64,000 bases of DNA from Chryseobacterium paludis (GCF_025403485.1 NZ_CP099966.1:868001-932000), one strand, 5' to 3'; positions 46,033-55,397 are shown, counted from the first letter of the stretch. Notes: generated from the letters alone by a model not told the origin. Numbers and translations are program-made.

Positions 46033-46377
46033 ATGAAAAAATGCGTTGTTATAGATCATACTGAGGAAAACCTGCGTGCATTACAGGATACCATATATGT
46101 TATTGGTGGTAAATGGAAACTTCCTATCCTTTTTGCATTGGGTAATGGCAAAAAACGGTTTCTTGATATTAAACGCGATATTTCCGGTATTTCTACACGA
46201 ATGCTTTCCCTCAATTTAAAAGAAATGGAAATTAATAAATTAGTAAAAAGGTCAGCTTGTGAAGATACCAGAGAGGTAATCGAATATGAATGTACCGAAT
46301 ATGCTAAAGACTATGCAAAATTAATGAAAGATATGATAGAATGGGGGAAAGAGCACCGAAGAGTTATTATAGCATAA
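46033..46377 (+). CDS. HxlR-family winged-helix regulator
   Basis: A 114-residue DNA-binding protein of the HxlR/MarR-like family. The start TIYVIGGKWKLPILFALGNG, then KRFLDIKRDISGISTRMLS (recognition helix) and the wing VIEYECTEYA, are family landmarks. Cys4 (MKKCVV) sits where YodB and relatives carry their redox-sensing Cys. Several other Cys are present, so thiol or electrophile sensing is plausible but inferred. The SDR gene just upstream is the obvious target. Confidence 0.92.
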   Translation: MKKCVVIDHTEENLRALQDTIYVIGGKWKLPILFALGNGKKRFLDIKRDISGISTRMLSLNLKEMEINKLVKRSACEDTREVIEYECTEYAKDYAKLMKDMIEWGKEHRRVIIA

Positions 46378-46381
46378 AAAA

Positions 46382-46405
46382 GAAACCGTCATAGTAGACG
46401 GTTTC
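46382..46405. terminator. bidirectional terminator between HxlR and nucleoside phosphorylase genes
   Basis: A 9-bp perfect stem (46382-46390 with 46397-46405) with a 6-nt loop and A/T tracts on both sides. Confidence 0.85.
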
Positions 46406-46423
46406 TCTTTTTATTTAAAATTG

Positions 46424-47278
46424 TTATTTAATAATTCTTTCCAATACCCATTCGATAAGGTTCTTTTCTGAGGCATGGTGATCAGAGGAGAATTCTCCAC
46501 GTCTTCTGTTAGCAATAACGTTATTTACAGTAATCGCTTTATGTCCCAATAATTTTGAGAATGCATAAATGGCAGAAGTTTCCATTTCAAAATTGGTGAT
46601 CCCAAGATCATTTAATGTTTCCAGGAATTTGTCATCTAGAGCTTTTAAACGAAGCTGTCTTCCCTGCGGAGCGTAGAACCCTGGAAAGGTCGCAGTATTT
46701 CCGTGATATTTGGCATCTTTATAATAATCTGCCATATCTTCAGCCCATTCCGCGAAATAAAGCATCGGCTTAATCTTATCATAAGGGAATCTTTCTAAAA
46801 AGCTTTTAGAAAACTCATTTTCGAAATGATAATCCTGATAAAAATGCATTAGGCCATCTAAACCTACAACATTCTGAGTGACCAACATATTGTCAACCTG
46901 CACATCAGGGTTTACACTGCCACATGTTCCCATACGGAAAAGTTCAAGTGTTTTATGTTCTGTTTTAAGTTCTTTGTTTTTAAGATCGATATTCACTAAA
47001 GCATCAAGCTCATTCATTACAATATCAATATTCTCTGTACCGATCCCTGTAGACATTACAGTAACTCTTTCACCTCGTAATGTTCCGGTATGTGTATAGA
47101 ACTCTCTTTTGTTTTTTTTGATTTCTACTTTATCAAAATATTGAGATACTTTTGGTACCCTGTCAGGATCACCAACAAGGATGATTTTATCAGCAATATC
47201 TTCAGGTAAAAGGTTTAAGTGGTAAACACTTCCGTCTTCATTTAATACAAGCTCTGAGGCTGCAAGTTTATTTAGCAT
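46424..47278 (-). CDS. nucleoside phosphorylase (uridine phosphorylase-like)
   Basis: A 284-residue enzyme of the PNP/UDP family that splits nucleosides with phosphate. Visible motifs are DKIILVGDPDRVPKVSQYFD (phosphate loop), VMSTGIGTENIDIVMNEL, RMGTCGSVN and FEMETSAIYAFSKLLGHKAI (ribose and base pocket Glu-Met-Glu). The ATG at 47278 is chosen because an upstream reading from 47314 would overlap the preceding gene's stop. Whether uridine or a purine nucleoside is preferred cannot be read directly. Confidence 0.88.
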   Translation of the reverse strand: MLNKLAASELVLNEDGSVYHLNLLPEDIADKIILVGDPDRVPKVSQYFDKVEIKKNKREFYTHTGTLRGERVTVMSTGIGTENIDIVMNELDALVNIDLKNKELKTEHKTLELFRMGTCGSVNPDVQVDNMLVTQNVVGLDGLMHFYQDYHFENEFSKSFLERFPYDKIKPMLYFAEWAEDMADYYKDAKYHGNTATFPGFYAPQGRQLRLKALDDKFLETLNDLGITNFEMETSAIYAFSKLLGHKAITVNNVIANRRRGEFSSDHHASEKNLIEWVLERIIK

Positions 47279-47285
47279 AATATGT

Positions 47286-47753
47286 TTATTTTTTTGTGTC
47301 GATGAATATAGCATCTTTATAAGGAGTAGGCATAAGTTCTATAAGTGAACCATATTCTTCTACAATTCTTTTTTGATTGTTTACAACCTCATATACAGTA
47401 ATGGTTGTTTTTTCGAAATTTTTAGGATCCTTTCTTTGAGAAGTGATTTCATAAAAATGATTATCCTTTTTCATGACAGAAACCAATTCTTCTTTGGTCG
47501 AATTATTGGATGTCATCATTCCTGGAAAGTCCATTACGATTTCTTTTAATTCTGTATAATTCTTATAAGGCTTTATCAGTCCATTTGAGTAAACGTAAAC
47601 TTTAGGTACCTCTACACCTTCTGCCAAACGAATCAGATAGTAGTCATTTCCTTTTTTTTCCGCATAAACAGCCATTTCCTGAGTTGATTTTTGTGCAAAA
47701 GAATTTAATGAAAAAAGACCTGCTATAAAAGTCAGAAATAATTTTGTTTTCAT
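47286..47753 (-). CDS. exported protein of unknown function
   Basis: A 155-residue protein with a signal peptide (to NSFAQ). The mature part is beta-rich with an alternating pattern (DYYLIRLAEGVEVPKVYVYS), and it contains no cysteine. I do not recognise the family. It lies 7 bp upstream of the nucleoside phosphorylase start on the same strand, so the two are probably co-transcribed. It is likely periplasmic. Confidence 0.7.
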   Translation of the reverse strand: MKTKLFLTFIAGLFSLNSFAQKSTQEMAVYAEKKGNDYYLIRLAEGVEVPKVYVYSNGLIKPYKNYTELKEIVMDFPGMMTSNNSTKEELVSVMKKDNHFYEITSQRKDPKNFEKTTITVYEVVNNQKRIVEEYGSLIELMPTPYKDAIFIDTKK

Positions 47754-47960
47754 AATAATATTTTGTTTTGATTTGTTGAAAAATAGTTTTAAAATCCTCT
47801 TCCCATCATTCCTTCATCATTTTTTTTAAAAGAACCGGATCTGTATTCGGATTTTCAGTATAGTGAATTTGGTTTCGGGGTTTAAAATTAATAAAATTCT
47901 ATGAATTAAAATATAAACATTATTTAATCCAGATTTAAAACTGGGATAACATCGGAGTTG

Positions 47961-47968
47961 TAGCTTTG
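47961..47968 (+). promoter_or_regulatory. -7 box candidate for the cytochrome c peroxidase gene
   Basis: TAGCTTTG matches TAnnTTTG 15 bp upstream of the ATG at 47983. No -33 TTG is seen. Confidence 0.45.
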
Positions 47969-47982
47969 CAGCTAAAAATTTC

Positions 47983-49815
47983 ATGAGATATTCTCTATCA
48001 TTTATTATCATCTTATTATTCGGTTTTGCAATAATGTCATTTAATCCAACTGACAAAGGCGTAGAAAAAGAAAATACTGTCATAAACAAAGGATTAACTG
48101 ATTTCAAAAATAAACTCGAACAATTAAAAACAGACGTATATCTGTTTGATGATGATAAAATATCTCTTGAAGATCTACAAAAATCATTAAGAAGTACAAG
48201 AAATTCTTTTAAAGAAATAGAATTCTATATTGCTTATCATTACCCCGAATTCACCAAAACCCATCTTAACGCAGCGCCACTGTTTCATATAGAAGCGGCA
48301 GGAACTTCTGCATACACCTTGCCTCCTGAAGGGTTACAGGTATTGGATGAATTGATCTTTTCTGAAGAGGCTGGTGAACAAAAGGAAAAGATAAAATCCA
48401 TTACCGATTTCTTGTATAATAGTTATGCGAACTTTTATTTAAGTTCAATTAAAAATGGATTGAGTAAAGGAACCAATAAAACCTTACCTCTTCGAATAGA
48501 ATTAATCAGAATTTACAGTTTAGGAGTAACAGGATTTGATACCCCAGGTTCATTAAATATATCAGAAGAAGCTGGTTATGCACTTTTGGGAATTAAAAAA
48601 TACATCAATGATGATCCTTATTTTAAAAATTATAATATTCAAAAAGTAAATACAATCCTTTCTGCAGCTGGTGAGTATCTATCAGAACATAAAGATTTTG
48701 AAACATTTGACCGTATAGAATTTTATAAAAAATATGTACAACCTTTATATGAAGAATTTGGTTCTTGGGACGGAAGATCAGATGATCTCAAAGAGTTTTC
48801 AGGATGGAATGTGGGTAATAAAAACTTCTTTAGCAGTGATTTTCTGGATCCTTATTTTTATACATTACTACAATCATCGGAAGATAGCCCTGAGCTTAGA
48901 GAACTTGGAAAAGATATTTTCTATGATCAAAGTGTAAGCGATAACACAAAGATGAGTTGTGCAACATGTCATTTACCTGAAAATGCTTTTACAGATTTAA
49001 AAGTAAAATCACCTAGCAATGTAGTAGGAAAGACAGTATTGAGAAACTCGCCTTCTCTATACAATGCTGTATTTGCAAAAAGATTTTTCTATGATATGCG
49101 CGCATTCTATATCGAACAACAGGCGGAACATGTTATCTATAATGAACAGGAATTTAATACGAGCTACGAAAGTATCATCAAAAAATTAAAAACAAAACCT
49201 GAATATAAAAAAGCCTTCCGTTCGGCATTCAAAGATGGTAAGATCAATAAAGAGAACTTCTCCAAGGCATTAAGTTCTTATGTCGCTTCTTTGTATTCTT
49301 TTGAAAGTGATTTTGACCGCTTTATGAGGAATGAAAAAGAAATTTCAGATGATGCTAAAAAAGGTTTCAATTTATTTATGGGAAAAGCCAATTGTGCAAC
49401 ATGTCATTTTGCACCTCATTTTTCCGGTCTGGTTCCTCCTTTCTATAACGAAAATGAATCTGAAGTATTAGGAGTTACAAAGGCACCTATCAATAAACTG
49501 CCTTTGGAATTAGATTCAGATCCGGGTAGGATAAAAAGTCCTGTGAAAAAAGAAAATTCATGGATCTATGAAAACTCTTTTAAAACAGTAACGGTGAGAA
49601 ATATTGCCCTTACCAAGCCTTATTTCCATAATGGAGCTTTCAGTACTTTAGATGAGGTTCTGGATTTCTATAATGAAGGTGGTGGAGAAGGATTAGGCTT
49701 GAAAATGAATAACCAGACTTTACCTGCGGATAAACTCAACCTCACCAAACCGGAAATCAAGCAGATCATTGCATTTCTAAACACACTTACTGATATTAGC
49801 CGAGCAAAGAAGTAA
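47983..49815 (+). CDS. di-haem cytochrome c peroxidase (MauG/CcpA family) with N-terminal extra domain
   Basis: A 610-residue exported protein. The C-terminal about 340 residues are a di-haem peroxidase with two haem c motifs, SCATCH (Cys326, Cys329, His330) and NCATCH (Cys471, Cys474, His475), and the family sequences LRNSPSLYNAVF, FFYDMRAFYIEQQAEHVI and KPYFHNGAFSTLDEVLDFY. The N-terminal residues about 25-270 are an unassigned helical domain with LRSTRNSFKEIEFYIAYHYP, perhaps imelysin-like; this is uncertain. It is periplasmic, anchored by or cleaved at the N-terminal hydrophobic segment. The family reduces hydrogen peroxide or oxidises protein substrates. The PhoX-like gene follows. Confidence 0.9.
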   Translation: MRYSLSFIIILLFGFAIMSFNPTDKGVEKENTVINKGLTDFKNKLEQLKTDVYLFDDDKISLEDLQKSLRSTRNSFKEIEFYIAYHYPEFTKTHLNAAPLFHIEAAGTSAYTLPPEGLQVLDELIFSEEAGEQKEKIKSITDFLYNSYANFYLSSIKNGLSKGTNKTLPLRIELIRIYSLGVTGFDTPGSLNISEEAGYALLGIKKYINDDPYFKNYNIQKVNTILSAAGEYLSEHKDFETFDRIEFYKKYVQPLYEEFGSWDGRSDDLKEFSGWNVGNKNFFSSDFLDPYFYTLLQSSEDSPELRELGKDIFYDQSVSDNTKMSCATCHLPENAFTDLKVKSPSNVVGKTVLRNSPSLYNAVFAKRFFYDMRAFYIEQQAEHVIYNEQEFNTSYESIIKKLKTKPEYKKAFRSAFKDGKINKENFSKALSSYVASLYSFESDFDRFMRNEKEISDDAKKGFNLFMGKANCATCHFAPHFSGLVPPFYNENESEVLGVTKAPINKLPLELDSDPGRIKSPVKKENSWIYENSFKTVTVRNIALTKPYFHNGAFSTLDEVLDFYNEGGGEGLGLKMNNQTLPADKLNLTKPEIKQIIAFLNTLTDISRAKK

Positions 49816-49834
49816 TAAGTGTTGTGAGTTTCGA

Positions 49835-49950
49835 GATGTGGGTTGAGGTTGAGACACGAGGTTATGGAATTTGGCTTTCAGGATTGGAAACATCAATATT
49901 GCTTCCAATAACTTTCAACTTCAATTGTCAACCCACACAAATCCCACATC
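49835..49950. repeat. 8-bp-periodic inverted repeat, GC-richer form
   Basis: An approximately 116-bp imperfect hairpin with ends gatgtggg (49835) and cccacatc (49943-49950). A perfect 10-bp match also exists between tgtgggttga (49837-49846) and tcaacccaca (49928-49937), and a central attggaa/ttccaat pairing. Both arms break into 8-nt units (tgtgggtt, gaggttga, gacacgag; then aacttcaa, ttgtcaac, ccacacaa). It has no coding capacity and fills the spacer between the peroxidase and PhoX-like genes. Confidence 0.65.
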
Positions 49951-50055
49951 ATAATTTAACAATAACTTAATTCCCTTAATATTGGGTTTTTAATTTTGTA
50001 ACATTGGATGATGTTTATTTAAAACTGTATTAATAGAGGGCTCGTGATTATAAAA

Positions 50056-50063
50056 TAGTTTTG
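50056..50063 (+). promoter_or_regulatory. -7 box candidate for the PhoX-like gene
   Basis: TAGTTTTG matches TAnnTTTG 26 bp upstream of the ATG at 50089. No clear -33 element is seen. Confidence 0.45.
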
Positions 50064-50088
50064 CAACATCTAATAAATCGAAACTATT

Positions 50089-52236
50089 ATGAAGAAAAAA
50101 CTACTTACAATTGCAGCTCTTGCATTAGTATCAAGTTCTGTATTTCAAGCACAGACTTTTGTTTTCAATAAGAATGCCTCATGGAGGTATAAAGACAACA
50201 ACCAGGCGCAGGTTGCTCAATGGAAGGATACCAACTTCGATATTACTTCTTGGTCAACAGGAAATGGTCCTCTTGGATATGGTGATCCTGTAACTACAAC
50301 GATCAGTTCAGGTCTTACAGCTGCTTATTTTGCAAAAGATTTCACTGTAAATTTAGCCGATCTTTCTGATGCAATGGAATTAGGTATTATGAGAGATGAT
50401 GGTATTGTAGTATATCTGAATGGAGTAGAAGTTGTAAGAGATAATATGCCAACAGGAGCTATTGCTTTTAATACACCGTCTGTTAACACTATTGATGGTG
50501 CTGCGGAAAGTGTTTACAATATTTTCTCGATTCCAAAATCAAAATTTGTAAATGGGAACAATAGAATATCTATTGAATTGCATAACAGAACAGGGCAAAG
50601 CTCAGATTTAAGAATTGACGCCTATCTTAAAACAACGACCACTCCAACCAATCCGGTTAGCTGTAATATTGCTCATATCAGCTGTTTTACTTCTATCGTT
50701 CCAACATCGCAAACGAATAAGCTTATTATCCCAACAGAACATAAATATCAGCTTATTTTAAAAGAAGGTGATAACTATACACAGGGAGGTGGATTAGTAG
50801 GAGGTCAGAATGACTTTACAGCTTATGTACCTAAAAACGGAAGTGCTACTAATGGATATCTTTCTGTAAACCATGAAACAAACCCTGGTGGAGTTACCAT
50901 GGCTGAAATCAACTATAATGCTTCATCGAAACTTTGGCAATTGACAAAGTCGAGAGCTGTAGATTTTTCAACACCTAGTTTAGTACAAACGATCAGAAAC
51001 TGTTCTGGAGGTATTACACCTTGGGGAACAGTAATAACTGCTGAAGAATCGGTAACATCAAGTGATGTAAATGCTGATGGATATAAAGATTATGGATGGT
51101 TGGTAGAAATTGATCCTGCAACCGCTCAGGTGATCTCTCAAAATACAGATGGTTCTAAAGGTAAGCTATGGCAAATGGGTATTATGAATCACGAAAACGT
51201 AGTGGTTAATAATGCAGGAACTACCGCTTATTATGGTGAAGATGGTGGAACACATTTGGTTTATAAATATGTAATGGATACCCCAAATAATCTGTCTTCA
51301 GGTAACCTTTATGTATTGAAATTAGATCAGGGACTAAGCAGTGGTGGAGATCCTGTAGGAACTACTGCAACATGGATTCAGGTTCCTAATAAATTTAAAG
51401 CTGACCAGAATAATACCAATAATTTGGCATCCTCATTAGGGGGAACTTCATTTAATGGAGTAGAAGATGTTGATATCAGTCCATTAGATGGGAAAATTTA
51501 TTTTACAGCTAAAGGTTTAAATAAAGTATATCGTTTACAGGATAACGGAACAACTGCTTCATCAGTAGAAACTTTTGTAGGTGGACTTTCTACCGTATAT
51601 TCTTTCAATACCGCACAAGGAATGAAATCTGAAGTTTGGGGAGATGGTAATGACAACCTTACCTTCGATGAACTAGGAAATCTTTGGGTATTGCAAGACG
51701 GGGGTAAAAATTATATTTGGGTAGTGGCACCAGATCACACGGCGGCAAATCCTAAAGTAAGACTTTTCGCTTCCATGCCTACAGGATCTGAGCCCACAGG
51801 ACTTACATTTACGCCAGATCATAAATTTGGATTCTTCTCTATTCAGCATCCGGATGGTACGATCTCTACAGATGTTGATGCAACAGGAAATGTGATTGAT
51901 TACCGTGGAAAATCTGCAACGATTGTTGTAGCGCTTAAAGATAATTTAGGACAAAACGGAACTTTAGGAACTATTGATGCTAAGGCAGAAAATACAGTTA
52001 CTATAGCACCAAACCCTACTTCAGGAATTGTGAAAATTAATTCTCCTAAAGGTCTGAAGGATATTTCAGTAACAGCTTACAGTATCGATGGTAAGATTGT
52101 TTACACAAAGAAATTCACAGGTTCTAATACTACATTGGATTTAGATTTTACATCACAACTTGAAGCATCTGGAGTGTTGATCTTGAATATTGAAGCTGTA
52201 GGTTTCCAGAAAACCGTAAAACTTCTTAAAAAATAA
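50089..52236 (+). CDS. PhoX-like (DUF839) protein with N-terminal jelly-roll and T9SS sorting domain
   Basis: A 715-residue extracellular protein. The signal peptide (to VFQAQ) is followed by an approximately 180-residue beta-sandwich (NASWRYKDNNQAQVAQWKD, GPLGYGD, DGIVVYLNGVEV) as found in front of bacterial phosphatases. A PhoX/DUF839 beta-propeller region (about 220-625) contains GYLSVNHETNPGG, WGTVITAEESV, MNHENVVVN, YYGEDGGTHLVYKY and NGVEDVDISPLDGKIYFTAKG. The His and Glu metal-ligand type residues of PhoX are visible, but I could not confirm all of them. The last about 75 residues form a T9SS type A sorting domain (TIAPNPTSGIVKINS). A role in phosphate release outside the cell is likely. 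Confidence 0.88.
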   Translation: MKKKLLTIAALALVSSSVFQAQTFVFNKNASWRYKDNNQAQVAQWKDTNFDITSWSTGNGPLGYGDPVTTTISSGLTAAYFAKDFTVNLADLSDAMELGIMRDDGIVVYLNGVEVVRDNMPTGAIAFNTPSVNTIDGAAESVYNIFSIPKSKFVNGNNRISIELHNRTGQSSDLRIDAYLKTTTTPTNPVSCNIAHISCFTSIVPTSQTNKLIIPTEHKYQLILKEGDNYTQGGGLVGGQNDFTAYVPKNGSATNGYLSVNHETNPGGVTMAEINYNASSKLWQLTKSRAVDFSTPSLVQTIRNCSGGITPWGTVITAEESVTSSDVNADGYKDYGWLVEIDPATAQVISQNTDGSKGKLWQMGIMNHENVVVNNAGTTAYYGEDGGTHLVYKYVMDTPNNLSSGNLYVLKLDQGLSSGGDPVGTTATWIQVPNKFKADQNNTNNLASSLGGTSFNGVEDVDISPLDGKIYFTAKGLNKVYRLQDNGTTASSVETFVGGLSTVYSFNTAQGMKSEVWGDGNDNLTFDELGNLWVLQDGGKNYIWVVAPDHTAANPKVRLFASMPTGSEPTGLTFTPDHKFGFFSIQHPDGTISTDVDATGNVIDYRGKSATIVVALKDNLGQNGTLGTIDAKAENTVTIAPNPTSGIVKINSPKGLKDISVTAYSIDGKIVYTKKFTGSNTTLDLDFTSQLEASGVLILNIEAVGFQKTVKLLKK

Positions 52237-52252
52237 TTTATTAATATTTTAT

Positions 52253-52284
52253 AGCTGTCGGTAATTTTATTATCGACAGCTTTT
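52253..52284 (+). terminator. terminator after the PhoX-like gene
   Basis: A 13-bp stem (52253-52265 with 52269-52281, one G-T pair) with a 3-nt loop and a following T-rich run ends just before the LRR gene. Confidence 0.85.
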
Positions 52285-52292
52285 CTCTTTCT

Positions 52293-53192
52293 ATGAAAAA
52301 GCTATCTCTACTTCTTATTTTGTTTTCTATCAGCTTTGCTAAGGCACAGATCGATCCCGTAAAATATCCTACTTATACCAATGTAGAAGACGCATTGAAA
52401 AGTGATAAACCGGTTTATAGTATGAGCTTTAGAGGTAAGGGAATGTTTAATGTTCCCTCTGAAATTAAGAAACTAAATTCTTTGTTTTTTTTAAATATTA
52501 TGGGGAATAATTTAGAAAGGATGGATCAGGAACTATTTTTATTAAAAGATCTTGAAATTTTAAATGCCAACGAGAACAGCATTAAATTTATTCCTGATGA
52601 GATAGGGGAGCTTACAAAATTGAAAACACTTTCCATAAATCTGAATAGTTTAACATCTGTTAATCCAAATATTGCTAAACTACAGCAGTTGAAGGCAATC
52701 CATCTTGATGCCAATAATCTGAATGTTTTCCCGGAAGCATTAACTCAAATTCCAACCCTTGAAGAAATTAACCTTCAGGGTAATCAGATCAGTTTTATTT
52801 CAGGTCATTTAAAACAAATTAAAAATTTAAAATATCTGAACCTTGCTGCCAATCAAATCAATGACCTGGGAAGCCTTGAGTTTCCAAAGGATCTGAAATA
52901 TCTTGAGCTGCAACAGAATGCTATTTCAAAACTGCCTGAAACATTATTTCAATCAAGAAATCTTGAATTCCTTAATCTTAGTCAAAACAACATTAAAGAA
53001 ATTTCAACTAAAGTAAAAGGATTAAAAAGTGTAGTAAGTATGAACCTTGCTAACAATGACTTAAAGGATCTTCCCATAGAAATTTCAAAATTGAAAAATC
53101 TTAAAACATTGATACTGACAGGAAATCCTATGGATAAAGCAACAGTTGAAAAACTTAAAAGCCTGTTACCGAAAGCGCAAATTTATTTCTAA
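52293..53192 (+). CDS. exported leucine-rich-repeat protein
   Basis: A 299-residue protein with a signal peptide (to AKAQ) and about nine leucine-rich repeats of 22-23 residues (LEILNANENSIKFIPDEIG, LKTLSINLNSLTSV and so on), forming a solenoid for protein binding. There is no T9SS tail or lipobox, so it is probably periplasmic. The start codon is 9 bp after the upstream terminator, an unusually close arrangement. It is convergent with the SUI1 gene, with a 1-bp gap and no terminator between them. No function is known. Confidence 0.88.
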   Translation: MKKLSLLLILFSISFAKAQIDPVKYPTYTNVEDALKSDKPVYSMSFRGKGMFNVPSEIKKLNSLFFLNIMGNNLERMDQELFLLKDLEILNANENSIKFIPDEIGELTKLKTLSINLNSLTSVNPNIAKLQQLKAIHLDANNLNVFPEALTQIPTLEEINLQGNQISFISGHLKQIKNLKYLNLAANQINDLGSLEFPKDLKYLELQQNAISKLPETLFQSRNLEFLNLSQNNIKEISTKVKGLKSVVSMNLANNDLKDLPIEISKLKNLKTLILTGNPMDKATVEKLKSLLPKAQIYF

Positions 53193-53193
53193 A

Positions 53194-53517
53194 TTATCCA
53201 CCGACTCTTTTAGTTTTATAACCCATATCTTTAAGAATTTCCATGATCTTATCACGGTTGTCACCCTGAATGATGATCGTTCCATCTTTTTCCGATCCCC
53301 CAATTCCTAAAGTTGTTTTAATCTTTTTAGAGATTTTTTTCAAATCTTCTTCAGTTCCTTCCCAGCCTTCAATCACAGTGACAGGCTTTCCATTTCTTCC
53401 TTTTTTCTCAAACTTACATACTAAAGGCTCTTTCTGCTTGAATTTTTCTTCAGGCATTTCAAAATCCTGTTCTTCGTGCCCAGGAAAAAGGTTCTTCAAT
53501 TGATCTCGTAAATCCAT
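53194..53517 (-). CDS. translation initiation factor SUI1/YciH family protein
   Basis: A 107-residue protein with a C-terminal eIF1/SUI1 fold (residues about 35-107). The landmarks are KGRNGKPVTVIEGWEG, LKKISKKIKTTLGIGGSEKDG and IIQGDNRDKIMEILKDMGY. It matches bacterial YciH. E. coli YciH has been reported to affect translation initiation fidelity. It is transcribed alone, tail-to-tail with the LRR gene. Confidence 0.92.
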   Translation of the reverse strand: MDLRDQLKNLFPGHEEQDFEMPEEKFKQKEPLVCKFEKKGRNGKPVTVIEGWEGTEEDLKKISKKIKTTLGIGGSEKDGTIIIQGDNRDKIMEILKDMGYKTKRVGG

Positions 53518-53831
53518 AGAGCAAAATTAAAAATAATAATTAATTCTTCACAGTGGTGGTAGAAAATATGTTCAATTTATTCTATAGTCCTCGGCAGGTC
53601 TTGCAGATAGTATAGGTTTTTCATCGTTATAAGAGAGCTAACCTAAGTATAGAATGAGATTTTAGAAATGTAATTAAGATGGCGTAATCTGTGATAACAA
53701 AAAAAGTATTTGCTTTAGAATTTTCTTCATTTAAAAAGGAAATAAATAAATTCTTTAATAAAAATTTAAGTGTTTGAGATTATTAGTTTCATTGGAAAAT
53801 AGGTAAATTTGTATAATAAAAGTTACAGAAA
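53518..53831. other. 314-bp AT-rich spacer with possible gpmI promoter
   Basis: No open frame or hairpin stands out. The divergent promoters of the SUI1 gene and gpmI must lie here. A -7-like box, TAAATTTG, at 53804-53811 precedes gpmI by 20 bp. I see nothing else. Confidence 0.5.
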
Positions 53832-55382
53832 ATGTCGAAAAAAGCAATACTGGCAATACTTGATGGATGGGGATTGGGAAAGAATCCTGAAGTTTCAGCC
53901 TTAGATAGTGCCAATACACCATTTATAGATAGTTGTTTTCATAAATATCCACATACAACCCTTGAGGCAAGTGGAACAGCAGTAGGGCTTCCTGCCGGAC
54001 AGATGGGAAATTCTGAAGTTGGACATATGAACCTGGGAGCCGGAAGAGTGGTATATCAGAATCTTGTAAAACTGAATATGGCCGTTGAAAACGGGACTCT
54101 GGGTGAAGAAAAGGTTATTCAGGAGGCTTTTGAATATGCCAAAAGAGAAAATAAAAAAGTACACTTCATAGGATTGGTTTCCAATGGTGGAGTACATTCA
54201 CATATCAACCATTTAAAAGGTTTATTAACAGCCGCGAAGAATTTCGGATTGAATGACAATGTATTTGTTCACGCTTTTACTGATGGTAGAGATTGTGATC
54301 CACATTCAGGATTAGGCTTTATTAAAGAATTGGAAGACCATATGCATTCAACGACTGGAAAATTAGCAACTGTTGTTGGAAGGTATTACGCGATGGACAG
54401 AGATAAAAGATGGGAGCGTGTGAAATTAGCTTACGATGCATTAACAGAAGGAGTAGGACTTCAAACAACAGATGCATTAGCAGCTATTCAAGAGTCTTAT
54501 GACAATAATGTGACAGATGAGTTTTTAAAACCAATTATTTTAATACATACAACAGAAACTGGAAATGTAGTACCTGTTGCTAAAATTGTAGATAATGATG
54601 TGGTGATCTGCTTTAATTTCCGTACTGACAGAGGAAGAGAAATTACAGAAGTTCTTTCTCAACAGGATTTACCCGATTACTTCATGCGTAAATTGAATTT
54701 GTATTATGTTACACTGACCAATTATGACAAAACCTTTAATAATGTTCATGTAGTTTTTGATGAAGAAGTACTACAAGAAACAATGGGCGAAATCATTGAG
54801 AAAAATGGTAAAACTCAAATCAGGATTGCCGAAACAGAAAAATATCCACATGTGACATTTTTCTTCTCAGGAGGAAGAGAAAAAGAATTCGTCGGAGAAA
54901 GAAGATTACTTTGCCCAAGTCCGAAGGATGTTCCTACTTATGATTTGAAACCCGAAATGTCAGCATATGATATTACAAACGCAATCATTCCTGAATTGGA
55001 AAATGAAACAGCTGATTTTATCTGTCTCAATTTTGCCAATACCGATATGGTAGGTCATACCGGAGTATTTGAAGCGGCAGTAAAAGCGGCAGAAACTGTA
55101 GATAAATGTATTGAAAAAGTAGCGACAACAGCTTATGAACATGGTTATGCGGTATTTATTCTCGCGGATCATGGAAATTCTGATGTGATGGTTAATCCTG
55201 ATGGAACTCCAAATACACAACATTCTACGAATTTGGTTCCTTTTATTATAATGGATAAAGACCATACATGGAATTTGAAACCAGGGAAGTCAGGGAAGTT
55301 AGGGGATGTGGCTCCAACTATTCTAAAAATAATGGGAATAGATATCCCAAAAATAATGACTGGAGATATTTTAGTGAACTAG
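53832..55382 (+). CDS. gpmI: 2,3-bisphosphoglycerate-independent phosphoglycerate mutase
   Basis: A 516-residue, two-metal (Mn) cytoplasmic enzyme that interconverts 3- and 2-phosphoglycerate in glycolysis. ILDGWGLG at the N-terminus supplies the first metal Asp. The nucleophilic Ser is in AGQMGNSEVGHMNLGAGR. DGRDCDPHSG, FRTDRGREIT, NFANTDMVGHTG and LADHGNSD are the remaining metal and substrate loops. Length is normal. It is followed by a terminator. Confidence 0.97.
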   Translation: MSKKAILAILDGWGLGKNPEVSALDSANTPFIDSCFHKYPHTTLEASGTAVGLPAGQMGNSEVGHMNLGAGRVVYQNLVKLNMAVENGTLGEEKVIQEAFEYAKRENKKVHFIGLVSNGGVHSHINHLKGLLTAAKNFGLNDNVFVHAFTDGRDCDPHSGLGFIKELEDHMHSTTGKLATVVGRYYAMDRDKRWERVKLAYDALTEGVGLQTTDALAAIQESYDNNVTDEFLKPIILIHTTETGNVVPVAKIVDNDVVICFNFRTDRGREITEVLSQQDLPDYFMRKLNLYYVTLTNYDKTFNNVHVVFDEEVLQETMGEIIEKNGKTQIRIAETEKYPHVTFFFSGGREKEFVGERRLLCPSPKDVPTYDLKPEMSAYDITNAIIPELENETADFICLNFANTDMVGHTGVFEAAVKAAETVDKCIEKVATTAYEHGYAVFILADHGNSDVMVNPDGTPNTQHSTNLVPFIIMDKDHTWNLKPGKSGKLGDVAPTILKIMGIDIPKIMTGDILVN

Positions 55383-55397
55383 ACAAATAAAAAAATA

